A DNA stretch of 64,000 nucleotides from Megaustenia siamemsis (lineage: Eukaryota; Mollusca; Gastropoda; Stylommatophora; Ariophantidae), in NCBI GenBank assembly GCA_032433765.1, contig JAVIAB010000025.1, positions 34,210,282-34,274,281 on the forward strand, in the 5' to 3' direction. The notes under the pieces were generated by a model that was given only the letters and a program-made list of their open reading frames with translations, was not told the origin of the DNA and made no database searches. Position numbers and translations under genes: made by a program. How positions within the stretch are numbered: position 1 is the stretch's first letter; every line of letters begins with the position of its first letter. Shown in pieces: positions 1-11,985 of the stretch.

Positions 1-804
1 AGGATTGTCCTCTAGAATCAGTTAAGAAATTTACATACCTTGGATCCACAATTACGCAAACCATCTCTCTTTATGAAGAAATAAACAGTTGAATTGGTAA
101 GGCAGCTACAACCGTCGGCAAACTCACAGAAAGGGCATGGAACAAAACGAAACTAACACCGAAGACTAAACTCTTAATATATCAAACTTGTGTGCTTAGC
201 ACACTATTATATGGATCTGAAACCTGGACAACATACTCAAACCAGGAAAAAAAAGACTAAATGTCTTCTACATGTGATGTCTCTGCAGAATAATGTACAT
301 CAAATGGCAGGACAAAATAACCAACTTAACTGTCCTGCAACGTGTTAAGACCCCCAACAATCATGTCGATGCTCAGATGTCGAAGACTAAGATGGCTGGG
401 GCATGTCCAACGAATGGAAGAAAAGCTCATTCCCAGGCAAATACTATATGGTGAACTAATACACAGAAAAAAACAAATCGGCAGACCTAAACTACGATAT
501 AGAGATATATGTTAATCATCTCTGAAATCTCTCCATATGTGAATTTGACTGGCAACATCTGGCAAGTGATCGCACATCATGGAGAGCATGTATAAGGAAC
601 GGTATAACATCATTTGAGACTGTGCTAAGGCAAAACTTAGAAGAGAAAAGACTCATGAAAAAGGATGGAAAACCCTGTGGATCAGTGGGTCTGACTTGTT
701 CATTCTGTGGCCGTGTGTGTTTGTCAAACATTGGTAGAATTAGCCATGAGAGAAGCTGTTCGACAAAAACAAACCCTAAAAAAATACACAATAGCCTCCA
801 CTGA
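1..804 (+). pseudogene. Decayed LINE 3' half: reverse transcriptase C-terminal region and terminal zinc finger
   Basis: Translating the plus strand in shifting frames gives the conserved region after the RT catalytic core of RTE-like/nimb-type LINEs: a YLGS motif near 40-55, LLYGSETW near 204-230, and RRLRWLGHVQRM near 384-420. A cysteine/histidine cluster (C-x2-C, then H and C) lies at about 690-755 in a short open frame 622-804. The protein would copy LINE RNA at a nicked target; the zinc finger probably binds nucleic acid. Several stops and frame changes make it non-functional. The 5' part, including the catalytic RT core, lies outside the window or was never copied. The 3' end runs into the 19-bp minisatellite. 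The family assignment is by motif order only. Confidence 0.75.
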
Positions 805-835
805 GAAAATGAAAAGGGCCATATATATACCCCAT

Positions 836-945
836 AGTAACAAAATATAATAGCTGTCACAAAATATCTCAGTTGTAATAAAATAACCTAGATATCAAAA
901 CATATCAAATCTGTCAGAACAATATCGCAGCTGTAACAAAGTATC
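836..945. repeat. 19-bp minisatellite, left part
   Basis: Degenerate direct repeats with a consensus close to agctgtcacaaaatatccc. This is the left piece of the array that resumes at 2119; the two pieces are separated by a LINE insertion. No coding content. Confidence 0.85.
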
Positions 946-2118
946 TTTGATAGTACTTATAGATAGATAAGTACTTTGATAGTATTCATAGAGATTCTTT
1001 GTGGAAAATTCTGAAGCAATATGGTTTACCATCAAAAATCATAAATATTATCAAAGACATGTATGATGGTTACACATGTGCAGTTCGAACAGAGGAAGGA
1101 CTGAGCGAATGTTTCCCAATAGAAACTGGGGTTAAACAAGGATGTATTTTATCGCCCTTGTTATTTGGAATTGTTATGGACTTCATAATGAAGAAATGCT
1201 GCACTGGTAATAAAGGCATCGAATGGATACAAGGAGACCATTTGGAGGACCTCGACTTTGCTGATGACATAGTTCTCATCAGCAGTCAGATAAAAACGAT
1301 GCAGGAAAACACAAATGAACTATCATCAATAGCCAGCAAAATTGGGCTTGAGATCAATCATGAAAAGACTAAAGTCATGACTAGTTTAATTCCAACAGGT
1401 GACAAAATATACATGGAAAACAAACCAGTAGAAGAGATCGATCACTTTATCTATCTTGGAAGTCACATTGATCGAGAAGGGGATACGAGCAAAGAAATTA
1501 AAATCAGAATAGCTAAAGCAGCAATGTCTTTCAGAAGCCTTGAAAAGTTGTGGAAATCAAAACTTATCAGCACAAACACAAAACTTAGGCTATTCAAATC
1601 AAATGTACTATCAACCCTTACGTATGCGTGTGAAAGCTGGAAAACAACAAGAGATATAGAAACAAAGTTGAACGCATTCGAAAATAAATGTCTAAGGAAA
1701 ATACTTGGTATAGCATGGAACGAATTCAAAACAAATGAGGAAATTAGAGAAATCGCCAATCAACCACTAATATCTTCAGTAATAAAGAAAAGACGATGGT
1801 CATATGTTGGACATGTGATGAGAAGAGATAATAACCGAATAGCAAAGCAAGCCCTCATATGGGAAACAACAGGTAAAAGAAAAAGAGGAAAACCCAGGGA
1901 GACACTGAGAAGAACATTGATGAGAGAGGCAAGAGCAGCAGGAGTCGGCTCCCTCAATGAGATAGAACTGCTTGCACAGAACAGAGACAGATGGCGAGAT
2001 TTGATAAAATATCTTTAAAAGAAAACTGCTAGAACAAAAAATCCATATAGGAGAAGGTGTATCTTGGTCTACGCCCTATGGGCCGGTTACGGCTCGAAAG
2101 GTCAATAGAATAGAAAAA
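946..2118 (+). pseudogene. 5'-truncated RTE-like LINE inserted in the 19-bp minisatellite
   Basis: An open frame runs from about 973 to the stop at 2016-2018 and encodes an uninterrupted RT segment of roughly 345 residues. Visible motifs are GVKQGCILSPLLF (1129-1167), the catalytic FADD (1257-1268, variant of YADD), LTYACESWK near 1618, RRWSYVGHVMRR near 1793 and a basic KRKRGKPRETLRR stretch near 1873. It is the catalytic core and thumb of a non-LTR retrotransposon RT; endonuclease and N-terminal RT motifs are missing, so it is 5' truncated. No ATG opens the frame. The 3' UTR is short and ends in an A-rich tail (2110-2120). An 11-base string aacaaagtatc lies at 935-945 and again at 2119-2129, probably the target duplication. 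The same 3' end is seen at 45455-45779 and around 57100. Confidence 0.85.
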
Positions 2119-3520
2119 AACAAAGTATCAAAGCTGTCACAAAATGACTTAGTTGTCACACGATATCCAAGCTGTCACAAAATATCATAGTTGTCATAAA
2201 ATAACCCACCTGCAACAAAATATCCCAGCTGTCGCAAAATATCCCAGCTGTCACAAAATATCCCAACTATAACAAAATATCAGAGCAGTAACACAATATC
2301 CCAGCTGTCAGAAATCAACAAAGCTGTCACAAAAATATCCCAGTTGTCACATAATTTTCCAGTTGTAAGATAATATCTCCATTGTCACAAAATATTCTGG
2401 CTGTAACAAAATATCAAAGTTGTAACAAATATAACAAAGATGTCACAAAAATATCCAGCTGTCACAAAATATCACAGTGGACACAAAATATATCATTTGT
2501 CACAAAATATCCTAGCAGTCAAGAAATATCCCAGCTATCACAAAATATTCCTGATGTCAATAAATATCTCAGTTGTCACAAAATATCCAAACTGTCAAAA
2601 ATATCAAAGCTGTCACAAAATATTCCAGTTGTAACAAAACATCGCAGCTGTCACAAAATATATCTATTGCCACAAAATGTCACAACTGTAACAAAATATT
2701 ATAGCTGTCACAAAATAATCTGAATTGTCACAAAATATTTCAGCAGTCACCAAAAATATCCCAATTTGTCACAAAATATTCCAGCTATAATCAAATTTCC
2801 TAGCTACCACAAAATATCAAATCAGTCAAAAAAATACCAAAGATGTAACAAAATTTCATATGTTTTCAAAATATCATAGCTGTCACAAAATATCCCAACT
2901 GTCACAAAATATCTCAGTTGTCCAAAAATATCGCAGTTGTCATAAAACATCCAAACTGTCATAAAAATATCCCAGTTGACACAAAATATCTCAGGTATCA
3001 CAAAATATCCCGGTTATAATAAAATATCCTATTAAAAAAATTATCAGTTCTCACAGAATGTCACAACTGTAACAAAATATTCCAGCTGTCACAAAATAAT
3101 CAGTTGCCACAAAATAAAGTTGTCACATAATATCGCAGTTCTCACTAAACATTAAAGCTGTCACAAAATGTCCTTGCTATAACAAAATATCCCAGCAGTA
3201 ACAACATATCCCAGATGTCACAAATTATCAAATCTGTCACAAAAATATATCATGTCACATAATATCCCAGTTGTCACAAAATATCTCAGTTGTAACAAAA
3301 TATCCTACCTGTCACAAAAAACATCAGTTGTAACAAAATGCCTCAGTTGTCAAAAAAATATATCAGCTGTAAGAAAATATCTCAGTTGTCACAAAATATC
3401 ATAGTTGTCACCAAAAATATCCCAGTTGTCACAAAATGGCACTGATAACAAAAAATATCCCAGCTGTTACAAAAACTCCCAGGTGTAAGAAAATATCTCT
3501 GTTGTCACCAAATATTCTAC
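2119..3520. repeat. 19-bp minisatellite, right part
   Basis: About 70 degenerate copies of the same 19-20-bp unit as 836-945 (tgtcacaaaatatcccag in rotation). Variants swap tgtcac for tgtaac and insert one A in the A run, which explains short chance open frames near 2382-2723. No coding signal. Confidence 0.9.
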
Positions 3521-3614
3521 CATATTATATTATGATTATTATATTACACCTATATTAACATGGCCCCAAGTGATGAATGTCTCTTTCTGACGTTAGAAAT
3601 TAGCTTTCGTCTTT
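3521..3614. other. Short spacer between two tandem arrays
   Basis: AT-rich unique-looking sequence between the 19-bp and 22-bp arrays. I see no motif in it. Confidence 0.5.
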
Positions 3615-3998
3615 TATTTGGCCTCTTTTAGAACATCCTAATTACTCTTTTAGAGCATCTTATTTACTCTTTTAGAGCATCTTATTTACTATTTTGGAAC
3701 ATCCTAATTACTTTTTTAAAATATCCTAATTACTCTTTTAGAACATCCTAATTACTTTTTAAAAATATCCTGATTACTCTTTTGGAACATACTAATTACT
3801 CTTTTAGAACATCCTAATTACTTTATTAAAATATCCTGATTACTCTTTTGGAACATCCTAATTACTTTTTTAAAATATCCTAATTACTCTTTTAGAACAT
3901 TCTAATTACTCTTTTAGAACATCCAAATTACTCTTTTAGAACATCCTAATTACTCTTTTAGAACATCCAAATTACTCTTTTAGAACATCCTAATTATA
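3615..3998. repeat. 22-bp minisatellite
   Basis: About 17 copies of a unit close to attactcttttagaacatcc plus two bases (ta). Variants replace the tttagaac part with ttttaaaatat. It ends abruptly at a ~120-bp unique spacer (3999-4130) that precedes the 69-bp array. Confidence 0.9.
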
Positions 3999-4134
3999 GA
4001 GACAGCCTCACAGCCCTGAATGTTGAGGTAGCATGGCTTGCTGTAGTTCTTAGTAATGTGGATGACCCCTCGATCTGACACCTTGGCAAACGAGGAAAAA
4101 TTTGTAAAAAGTTTATAACAGGCTTTTGTGAACA

Positions 4135-6139
4135 ATTATATCTGTAAATGTTTGTAAATAGTACTAACATACTTTCTAAAATGTGTAAATAATTAAAAAC
4201 AATGGTAGATATGTAAATGTTTGTAAATAGTACTAACATACTTTCTAAAATGTGTAAATAATTACAAACAATGGTAGATATGTAAATGTTTGTAAATAGT
4301 ACTAACATACTTTCTAAAATGTGTAAATAATTACAAACAATGGTAGATATGTAAATGTTTGTAAATAGTACTAACATACTTTCTAAAATGTGTCAATAAT
4401 TACAAACAATGGTAGATATGTAAATGTTTGTAAATAGTACTAACATACTTTCTAAAATGTGTAAATAATTACAAACAATGGTAGATATGTAAATGTTTGT
4501 AAATAGTACTAACATACTTTCTAAAATGTGTAAATAATTACAAACAATGGTAGATATGTAAATAGTACTAACATACTTTCTAAAATGTGTAAATAATTAA
4601 AAACAATGGTAGATATGTAAATGTTTGTAAATAGTACTAACATACTTTCTAAAATGTGTAAATAATTACAAACAATGGTAGATATGTAAATGTTTGTAAA
4701 TAGTACTAACATACTTTCTAAAATGTGTAAATAATTAAAAACAATGGTAGATATGTAAATGTTTGTAAATAGTACTAACATACTTTCTAAAATGTGTAAA
4801 TAATTACAAACAATGGTAGATATGTAAATGTTTGTAAATAGTACTAACATACTTTCTAAAATGTGTCAATAATTACAAACAATGGTAGATATGTAAATGT
4901 TTGTAAATAGTACTAACATACTTTCTAAAATGTGTAAATAATTACAAACAATGGTAGATATGTAAATGTTTGTAAATAGTACTAACATACTTTCTAAAAT
5001 GTGTCAATAATTAAAAACAATGGTAGATATGTAAATGTTTGTAAATAGTACTAACATACTTTCTAAAATGTGTCAATAATTAAAAACAATGGTAGATATG
5101 TAAATGTTTGTAAATAGTACTAACATACTTTCTAAAATGTGTCAATAATTAAAAACAATGGTAGATATGTAAATGTTTGTAAATAGTACTAACATACTTT
5201 CTAAAATGTGTAAATAATTACAAACAATGGTAGATATGTAAATGTTTGTAAATAGTACTAACATACTTTCTAAAATGTGTAAATAATTACAAACAATGGT
5301 AGATATGTAAATGTTTGTAAATAGTACTAACATACTTTCTAAAATGTGTCAATAATTAAAAACAATGGTAGATATGTAAATGTTTGTAAATAGTACTAAC
5401 ATACTTTCTAAAATGTGTCAATAATTAAAAACAATGGTAGATATGTAAATGTTTGTAAATAGTACTAACATACTTTCTAAAATGTGTAAATAATTACAAA
5501 CAATGGTAGATATGTAAATGTTTGTAAATAGTACTAACATACTTTCTAAAATGTGTAAATAATTACAAACAATGGTAGATATGTAAATGTTTGTAAATAG
5601 TACTAACATACTTTCTAAAATGTGTAAATAATTACAAACAATGGTAGATATGTAAATGTTTGTAAATAGTACTAACATACTTTCTAAAATGTGTAAATAA
5701 TTACAAACAATGGTAGATATGTAAATGTTTGTAAATAGTACTAACATACTTTCTAAAATGTGTAAATAATTACAAACAATGGTAGATATGTAAATGTTTG
5801 TAAATAGTACTAACATACTTTCTAAAATGTGTAAATAATTACAAACAATGGTAGATATGTAAATGTTTGTAAATAGTACTAACATACTTTCTAAAATGTG
5901 TAAATAATTACAAACAATGGTAGATATGTAAATGTTTGTAAATAGTACTAACATACTTTCTAAAATGTGTAAATAATTACAAACAATGGTAGATATGTAA
6001 ATGTTTGTAAATAGTACTAACATACTTTCTAAAATGTGTAAATAATTACAAACAATGGTAGATATGTAAATGTTTGTAAATAGTACTAACATACTTTCTA
6101 AAATGTGTAAATAATTACAAACAATGGTAGATATGTAAA
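4135..6139. repeat. 69-bp satellite, about 29 copies
   Basis: Near-identical head-to-tail 69-bp units; each contains tgtaaatgtttgtaaatag and ctttctaaaatgtgt. Polymorphic sites are few (gtaaata/gtcaata; ttacaaac/ttaaaaac), and one unit near 4555 lacks 10 bases. Because 69 is a multiple of 3, the minus strand stays open for long stretches with a 23-residue repeat (for example 5418-6152); this is a by-product of the period and not a gene. Low divergence suggests recent expansion or homogenisation. Confidence 0.95.
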
Positions 6140-6329
6140 TATCTGTCAACAATTATAATATGCTTCTGTCAATATTTAAACAGTTTACATAAGCATAACA
6201 ACAATAGTAAACATGTATAAATGAAACTCATCATCCCTTTTGATATATGGAGGAATAATGGTGTTAGTGATGATATTTTTGTATGACAATCATGGCTTTT
6301 ATATAATGTCATGGCCTAAATCAATGCTG

Positions 6330-6442
6330 CACTACCTGAAGACAGTTCAGAGCTACAACTACTTTGGACATAATATAACTAGTGATGGAAAATGTACAAC
6401 TAAAATAAACAAGAGAATAGGAATGGCAAAAAGTAATTTTAA
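6330..6442 (+). pseudogene. LINE fragment, left piece, interrupted by a TTAA element
   Basis: The translation contains the RT region TVQSYNYFGHNITSDGK followed by a lysine-rich stretch ending at MAKSNFN. The same region is seen at about 17360-17465 in another copy (YNYLGHSITSDGK). The LINE reading frame stops where a DNA element starts at 6443 and resumes at 6762. Sequence 6140-6330 upstream is AT-rich with no clear motif. Confidence 0.75.
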
Positions 6443-6757
6443 CTCTTTCCATACGGAAGCTTTTTATCGATGCAACGGAAGAGATTTCTGAGACAAAATG
6501 TTAACGTCTTTTTTTAAAGGTTTTAAGAATCAATATATATATTTATATTTATCTAACACATAACATACTATATATGAATTTGTAGATAATTGAACAAGAT
6601 ATTATATTCCATCAATACCAAGATGATACAAGACATGTAAAAAGAATATGGTTTGTTGACGGTTTACACTAATTAAATTGAGAGTGACGCAATAAGTGGC
6701 GAAATGTACGCGGCTAAATCGGCGTGATGAACAGTGCGGTGAAACGTATAGAAAGAG
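6443..6757. mobile_element. TTAA-flanked MITE-like element, copy 1
   Basis: A 315-bp non-coding insertion splits the LINE described at 6330-6442 and 6762-7250. It starts ctctttccatacgg and ends cgtatagaaagag, so its first and last ~13 bases are imperfect inverted repeats. TTAA precedes it and ATAA follows it; the uninterrupted relative at about 17460 has a single TTAA here. Such ends with TTAA duplication are typical of non-autonomous piggyBac-like elements. A second copy in opposite orientation lies at 27284-27567. Relative to that copy this one carries extra bases near 6497-6535. No transposase is encoded. Confidence 0.75.
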
Positions 6758-6761
6758 ATAA

Positions 6762-7250
6762 TGCCATGAAAAATATACTAACATCAAAATAAATAAAGCC
6801 AGGGCTAAAACTAAGAATAGCAAATTATTATATCTTTTCAATATTCCTGTATGGTGCAGAAACATGGAAATTAGACAAGAAAATAGAACAGAAAATTGAA
6901 GCTTTTTTGAGATGTGGATTTATAGAAGAATAGAGAAGAATTGGAAGAAAAGAAAACAAATGATGAAGTCTTAAAACAACTGAAAATGAAAAGAGAACTA
7001 CTAAACACAATTCAAACAAGACAAATGAGATTTTTGGGGCAGGTTAAAAGACACAGCAGTCTATTAAAAGTAATCTTGGGAGGGAAAATGCAAGGTAAAA
7101 GAGGCAGAGGTAGATCAAGGCTAATATGGAGAAATAACATCAAAAGATGGACAAATCAGCCTATGATAATCATCATTGAAGCAAGAGACAGAGCAGAAAG
7201 GTGCACCATGGTAGCCAACTTTGGATGCAGAGACAACACTCAATAAATGA
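6762..7250 (+). pseudogene. LINE fragment, right piece (RT C-terminus)
   Basis: Continues the LINE interrupted at 6443. Motifs match the copy at 17444-17908: IFLYGAETWKLD near 6835-6875, then KKTNDEVLKQLKMKRELL near 6950-7000, MRFLGQVKR near 7026-7052 and GKRGRGRSRLIW near 7090-7130. This is the region downstream of the RT palm in RTE-like LINEs, including the basic patch. It is shifted in frame near 6900-6950 and ends near a short cgatgatga-like region. Non-functional. Confidence 0.8.
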
Positions 7251-7580
7251 ATGAATGACAAATGAAAATGTCAGACAAAATTGATACTTAACTCTCTAAA
7301 GAAACAATTTTAAACTGATATGCTGTGAAAGTCTTTTTCTGCAATGCAAAAGTTTTATAAAATGTATTGTTTCCCATGTAAAGAAAGCTTTTTTTTTTTT
7401 TTTCTTTTTGCTCTTCCCAAAAAAAAATTCCCACAGTCTGGTGTCTCATACTTCCTTGTGTTAGTTATGAAAATGGTAGATGCACTGAAAACATGTCAGA
7501 AGCTATAAGCTGTGATTGAAATTCTCACAGTGGAAAGTTTTGAGCCTAAAGCAATTCACAATTCTCTGTGGAATGTGCTT
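7251..7580. other. AT-rich interval with no recognised feature
   Basis: Contains a T-run at about 7388-7404 and an A-run near 7420. No coding or repeat signal that I can support. Confidence 0.5.
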
Positions 7581-7589
7581 GAAGAGGAA

Positions 7590-7850
7590 GTTTTCAATCT
7601 CAAGTTACGCCAGTCTCGAGACAGAGAGGTTGTGAGTTTAAATCCGACTGAACAAGTTGGGATTTTTATTTGTGATTTCTCACTGCAGCAACCACCCCTG
7701 GTCTCAACAGTGAGGTCCGGCTTGAAACGTCAATTACACATCAACAGAAAAAATATGAGTACCTCCGAAGATGGAGTTATCTGCCTGGGTGGTGAGATCC
7801 CCTGTGCACATGGCTATAGGGACATTGCCTTAGGTAAATGGTGGTGAACG
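7590..7850 (+). mobile_element. Possible tRNA-derived SINE
   Basis: Around 7625-7655 the sequence gaggttgtgagtttaaatcc resembles an RNA polymerase III B box in a tRNA-like head. The following ~200 bases (through a cctgggtggtgagatcccc region) have no coding logic. A 111-residue open frame covers this stretch but resembles no protein family I know. Only one copy is present here, so the SINE call rests on the B-box-like motif alone. Confidence 0.3.
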
Positions 7851-7854
7851 CAGA

Positions 7855-8090
7855 GAAAAAATATTAGTCTATACTGTACTTGTGTTAATGTAATAAATCA
7901 TTTTATAGTAAAAATATTAGTCTATACTGTACTTGTTGTGTTAATGTAGTAAATCATTTTATAGTAAAAATATTACTCTATACTGTACTTGTTGGGTTAA
8001 TGTAATAAATCATTTTTAAGAAAAAAATATTAGTCTATACTGTACTTTTTGGGTTAATGTAGTAAATCATTTTAAATAAAAAAATCTGAG
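7855..8090. repeat. ~57-bp tandem repeat, 4 copies
   Basis: Four successive units, each starting near aaaatattagtctatactg and ending near taaatcatttta, with small indels. It directly follows the SINE-like segment, so it may have grown from that element's 3' end. Confidence 0.9.
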
Positions 8091-8815
8091 TACTAATGTT
8101 TGCTGTGATAAAAATAGCATAATACATATTACACGTAGATTAACATTTGTTATTACAACTATTTGATTGTTAAACTTGTAGATGCAGATGGTTGGTGAGC
8201 TGGTACAAGATGGCTGCTTACTCACTTTAAATTCTGGACTAGTGGTTTTATTCAAGGCAGTGTCTTTTCAATAATTGCTATACTACATTGGGTTTACACT
8301 TTTCTTCAAAGTTGAGTAAGGTAGAATTTTAGTGAAGATTGAGAAGCTCGGCCAGAATAAGGACATATGACAAGGTACACCGAAAACCCTGTGTGGCATC
8401 TGATGGCACTGCAGGGCATTAGAGGTAAGACAGTCATGGAAATATATGGGTACTAACATACTGTTCCCAATACCCCACAACTTTTAAAAATAAAGAGGCA
8501 TTAGAATGTATAATCCTCCATTACCTTTTTACATTTGGCCACACTGAGGTAACGTAGAGTCTTACATAATTTGGCCGCTCTCGTATGCCTAGTTCAGTTA
8601 CACTTTTGCAATCACTCAGCCTCTGTTCACATAAGCCTGTCAAAGAAATAATTTTAAAATTGTTTAATGACCTGACATAAAGAGGCTTTAATTAAAATTA
8701 CAAAGTAAACAAGCTTTAAACAGTTAAACCAATACACTGAATATTTATTTATTTTATGCTCCAGGTGAATGCAAATCTATAACAGGTGACATATACCAGA
8801 TGGCCTATTAAAATC
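8091..8815. other. Unannotated AT-rich interval
   Basis: No open frame with a recognisable domain, no tandem structure and no clear element end. Confidence 0.5.
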
Positions 8816-9200
8816 AATATTCATAGCCTTACCAAAGAAATCTGGTGTGATTGAATGGGATGATCATCGCACAATAAGCCTTATGAGTCACACATCTAAG
8901 ATATTACTAGGAATCATCATGCGAAGAGTGTGAAACAAAATCAGTCCAGAAATTAGCGATGAACTGTGTGATTTTGTTGGAGGTAAATGTATGAACAATG
9001 CTATATACATCATAAGATCTTTAATAGAAAGAGCCACAGAGGTGAAAACAAATCTATGTTTCATAGACTATACCAACACATTTGATAAAGTAAAGCACAA
9101 GAAATAATAACAAATTGTAGATGGCATAAATATTGACAGCAAACATCAAAGAATAATTAGAACATGTACTGGCAACAAACAGCGGCCATAGAACTGGAAA
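8816..9200 (+). pseudogene. Heavily decayed LINE reverse transcriptase core
   Basis: Across frame changes one can read a DDHRTISLMSHTSKILLGII segment (RT motif 1 region) near 8860-8920, then a CDFVGGK...NAIYIIRSLIE region near 8970-9030 and CFIDYTNTFDKVKHK near 9058-9103. The last is the FxDYxxAFDxV motif that carries the first catalytic aspartate. Multiple stops; no YADD box is found downstream. Likely an old RTE-like copy. Confidence 0.7.
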
Positions 9201-10180
9201 TCCAAGAAGACAACAACAATTACACATATGTTCAATTTATGAAGCAAAAGTAACTGGCACTTTTAATTTTGGATGACAATCACGGTCTAATATAACGTGA
9301 AAGATTTAGTCTGAGGCTAAACGGATTGTGCCTGGCCAAGAAGTGGGCAAAACCTGCAAGACAAAAACAGAAACATTACACATAGTTTGCTGGGAATCTC
9401 TATCAGAGAGACAGAATGAGACAGACATACACACATATATATTACTAATATTTGTAATAAATTAATGTGTAACATAACAACATTTATAGAATCACTAATT
9501 TGACACTATCTAGAGTGAAATATAGCATAAAGTTGTGAGAGATCATGGTAGCTTCTTCATCTCATCAACCATTTTTTGAAGGCCCTTTATGAATTCTAGA
9601 AATTAAAAGAAGATCATAAATGATAAGTGAAATTATTACAGAAGAGAGATTTTTAAAAGTATTACAACAGCTCTTTAACAAAGTAGGTGATTAATTTTCT
9701 GTTATTTCAGGATACTTTTTTTAGAAAGAGTAAACATACATGTTGAACAATTTCAATAAATTGTCTGTAGAGCTATTTTTTTCTCTTCACATTGGCATAA
9801 TTATATTTATTTTTCCCTTTCAAATTCAACCTTAGCTTCCATTTATTTGCTCCTCACCACTGCTGTCAATCTACCATCAAAAGTTAACATTGTACCCAAG
9901 TATTTGAACTCTTTCATATTTTAAACTATCAATTTAATGCAATTGATGGCAGGTTGTTCACACATATAAGGTGAAGTTTAAAACTTCCATTTAACAGCTT
10001 GTACTATATCCTATTTTAGATTCTCTAGCTTTCAGTAAACTCCACATGAAACATCTTTCTTGTACCTGCAATGATATGGCCTCCATGTTCCTGAAAATAT
10101 AATTTAATTTTGACTACCCACTCTGCATTGTGTGGGGATACGATGAAAGTAAAATATAATGTTTACATGCTACGCTATTT
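9201..10180. other. Unannotated AT-rich interval
   Basis: No domain, array or element end that I can support. Confidence 0.5.
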
Positions 10181-10184
10181 ATAG

Positions 10185-10550
10185 AATAATCGTGGATTTC
10201 TTGTTGAATTTTATGAATACTAAATAATTTTAAATTGCTACTATTTAAAAAAAATAATTTTCTATAATTTGCACAAAATTTAGAAGCACATTTATTTATG
10301 ACATTAATTTAAATCTATACGCATTGCTAAACATGTCTAATGATTAATATGTTGTTTACATTGGCGCCATTTTGAGAAAAATCGTGGAGTTCTAATTGTA
10401 TTTTATGCATACTAGATAATTTTAAATTGATAACATTTAAAACAAATTAATTTCATATAATTTGCACAAAACTTCGAAGTACATTTATTTATCGCATTAA
10501 TTTAAATCTATATGCATTGCTAAACATGTCTAATGATTAATATATTACAG
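10185..10550. repeat. Diverged ~193-bp tandem duplication
   Basis: Two direct copies, about 10185-10360 and 10378-10550, share strings such as catttatttat, gcattgctaaacatgtctaa and tgattaatat. Many substitutions suggest an old duplication. Non-coding. Confidence 0.8.
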
Positions 10551-10941
10551 AATGTTATGAACTGTCTAAAAAGTTAAAGGAATTACCCCTACGAACACTA
10601 ACTTGTACTTTACGAAAAATTAAATTTTTGCAGTGACTTCCCTTAATAAACAAGGAAAATAACACTTTAAAAAAATGCATATAAAATAATATTTCCCATT
10701 TGCATCGTAAATTAAAGGCACAAAAACTTTGATTGATAATGTTTAATCCTAGTGCATTTTGAGATACATTGTATAATATTCTTTTTTTATATTTAAGCAT
10801 ATATACTTTAAAGAAAATGTTATTTTAAAGTGATATGCAAAGTTAGGTAATCTTATAATATTACACTATCAAGTGTGTTATATAATATTTGTTAGTTTTA
10901 TGACTTTCTAGTGGCCGCTTTCTCAGAAATACTAGTGTATA
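10551..10941. other. AT-rich interval before the 629-bp repeat
   Basis: No supported feature. A short minus-strand open frame (10555-10800) resembles nothing I recognise. Confidence 0.5.
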
Positions 10942-11570
10942 TTTTGAGAAGGAACTGTCTGATTGTTGCCAATGATTAAGACGTGACTGCTCGTGTCATC
11001 CTAGGTTCAGCTCCTGTGTTGCCTGCTCTAGCAGCACAGACTGTGTCATGTCGGCTACATGGCATAGTAGTCTTTGGGTACTGTGCTGATACCTCCCATT
11101 ATGTCATTGTTTGAACGCAACTTCAGAGGGGTGGAAGATGCGTGGTCGGACCAAGGTAACACCTCATGTCCTTAGTGCCGAGATTGCAATCGCGCACGGC
11201 TGTGTGCTGTTGAAGCTGGGCTAGTTTCCACTAGCTAGGCAGCTCTAGCATAGAGCATCAGTCCTAGTGAGGTGGGGATCCTGGGGACAGCAGCCCTTCC
11301 ATTTGCACAAATGACATGAATGGTTATCCCCTTAACTTCTGTTCCCTACATTTCCTGTGGAGTGTGAAAATACACGAGAATGTACCTGTATGACGAAGGC
11401 ACAGGTAAACTACTCCTCGCCAACGTTGGTAAATCCTCAGACCTGTTTGATGACATATGCTCTTATTAGTATTATTGGTGTCTTATTCTTTATAATCTAT
11501 TTCTGAAGCATTAAGTTAAGTAAGCCTGAGTAGGCAGACGCACAGAAGCGAGAGTATCCAGTAGAGATGT
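10942..11570. repeat. 629-bp direct repeat, left copy
   Basis: This segment recurs at 14481-15106 in the same orientation with roughly 95% identity by eye and a few indels. It begins ttttgagaaggaactgtctg and ends gtagagatgt immediately before the LINE starts. Within it, 11337-11470 resembles, in antisense, the RNase H-bearing LINE segment at 24960-25085. The remainder is unclassified. Confidence 0.9.
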
Positions 11571-11577
11571 AAATTCT

Positions 11578-11985
11578 GTGATATGGTGTGTGACTGATAC
11601 AGACAAATCACTCCTTAAAAACTACAGACCCATTTCACTACATAACACAGACTACAAAATTCTAACAAAAGCATTAACAAACAAACTCAAACCTTTCATG
11701 ACAACACTCATTCACAAAGATCAACAGTGCAGAGGGCAGAAACATCCACCAGCGCGCACACTTTATACGAGACATCATAATGTACACTCATGACAAAGAC
11801 AGTCAGTCTTCCATTCTATCTCTCGACCAAGAAAAAGCCTTCGACAGAGTAGCTCATTCCTACATCCACAAGACACTACTGAACTGCAACATAGGAAGAA
11901 GCTTCAGACAGTGGATACACATGCTTTATGCTAGACCCGAAAGCAAAGTCCTAGTGAACCACTCGTTCACAGAGGCCTTCAGACA
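11578..11985 (+). pseudogene. Duplicated N-terminal RT fragment at the head of the LINE
   Basis: Encodes LLKNYRPISLHNTDYKILTK (RT motif 1) near 11608-11667, then after a frame change LSLDQEKAFDRVAHSYIHK near 11815-11874 (motif with the first catalytic aspartate). Both recur at 12250-12640 with LLKNYRPISLLNTDYKILTK and LSLDQERAFDRVAHSHLHK. The block ends near 11985, where the protein switches in frame to residues normally lying upstream of motif 1. It is therefore a second partial copy fused to the head of the main one. Confidence 0.8.

Noticed and set aside
622..804. Independent small zinc-finger protein
   Set aside because: It is the C-terminal finger of the decayed LINE read upstream; the ATG at 622 has no own promoter or homology.
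4135..6152. Long minus-strand open frames with a 23-residue repeat (3994-4377, 4521-4850, 5418-6152)
   Set aside because: The 69-bp satellite period is a multiple of three, so a frame without stops stays open. No non-repetitive N- or C-terminus and no start context.
7512..7847. 111-codon plus-strand frame as a gene
   Set aside because: Overlaps a SINE-like B-box region; composition and context do not suggest a protein.
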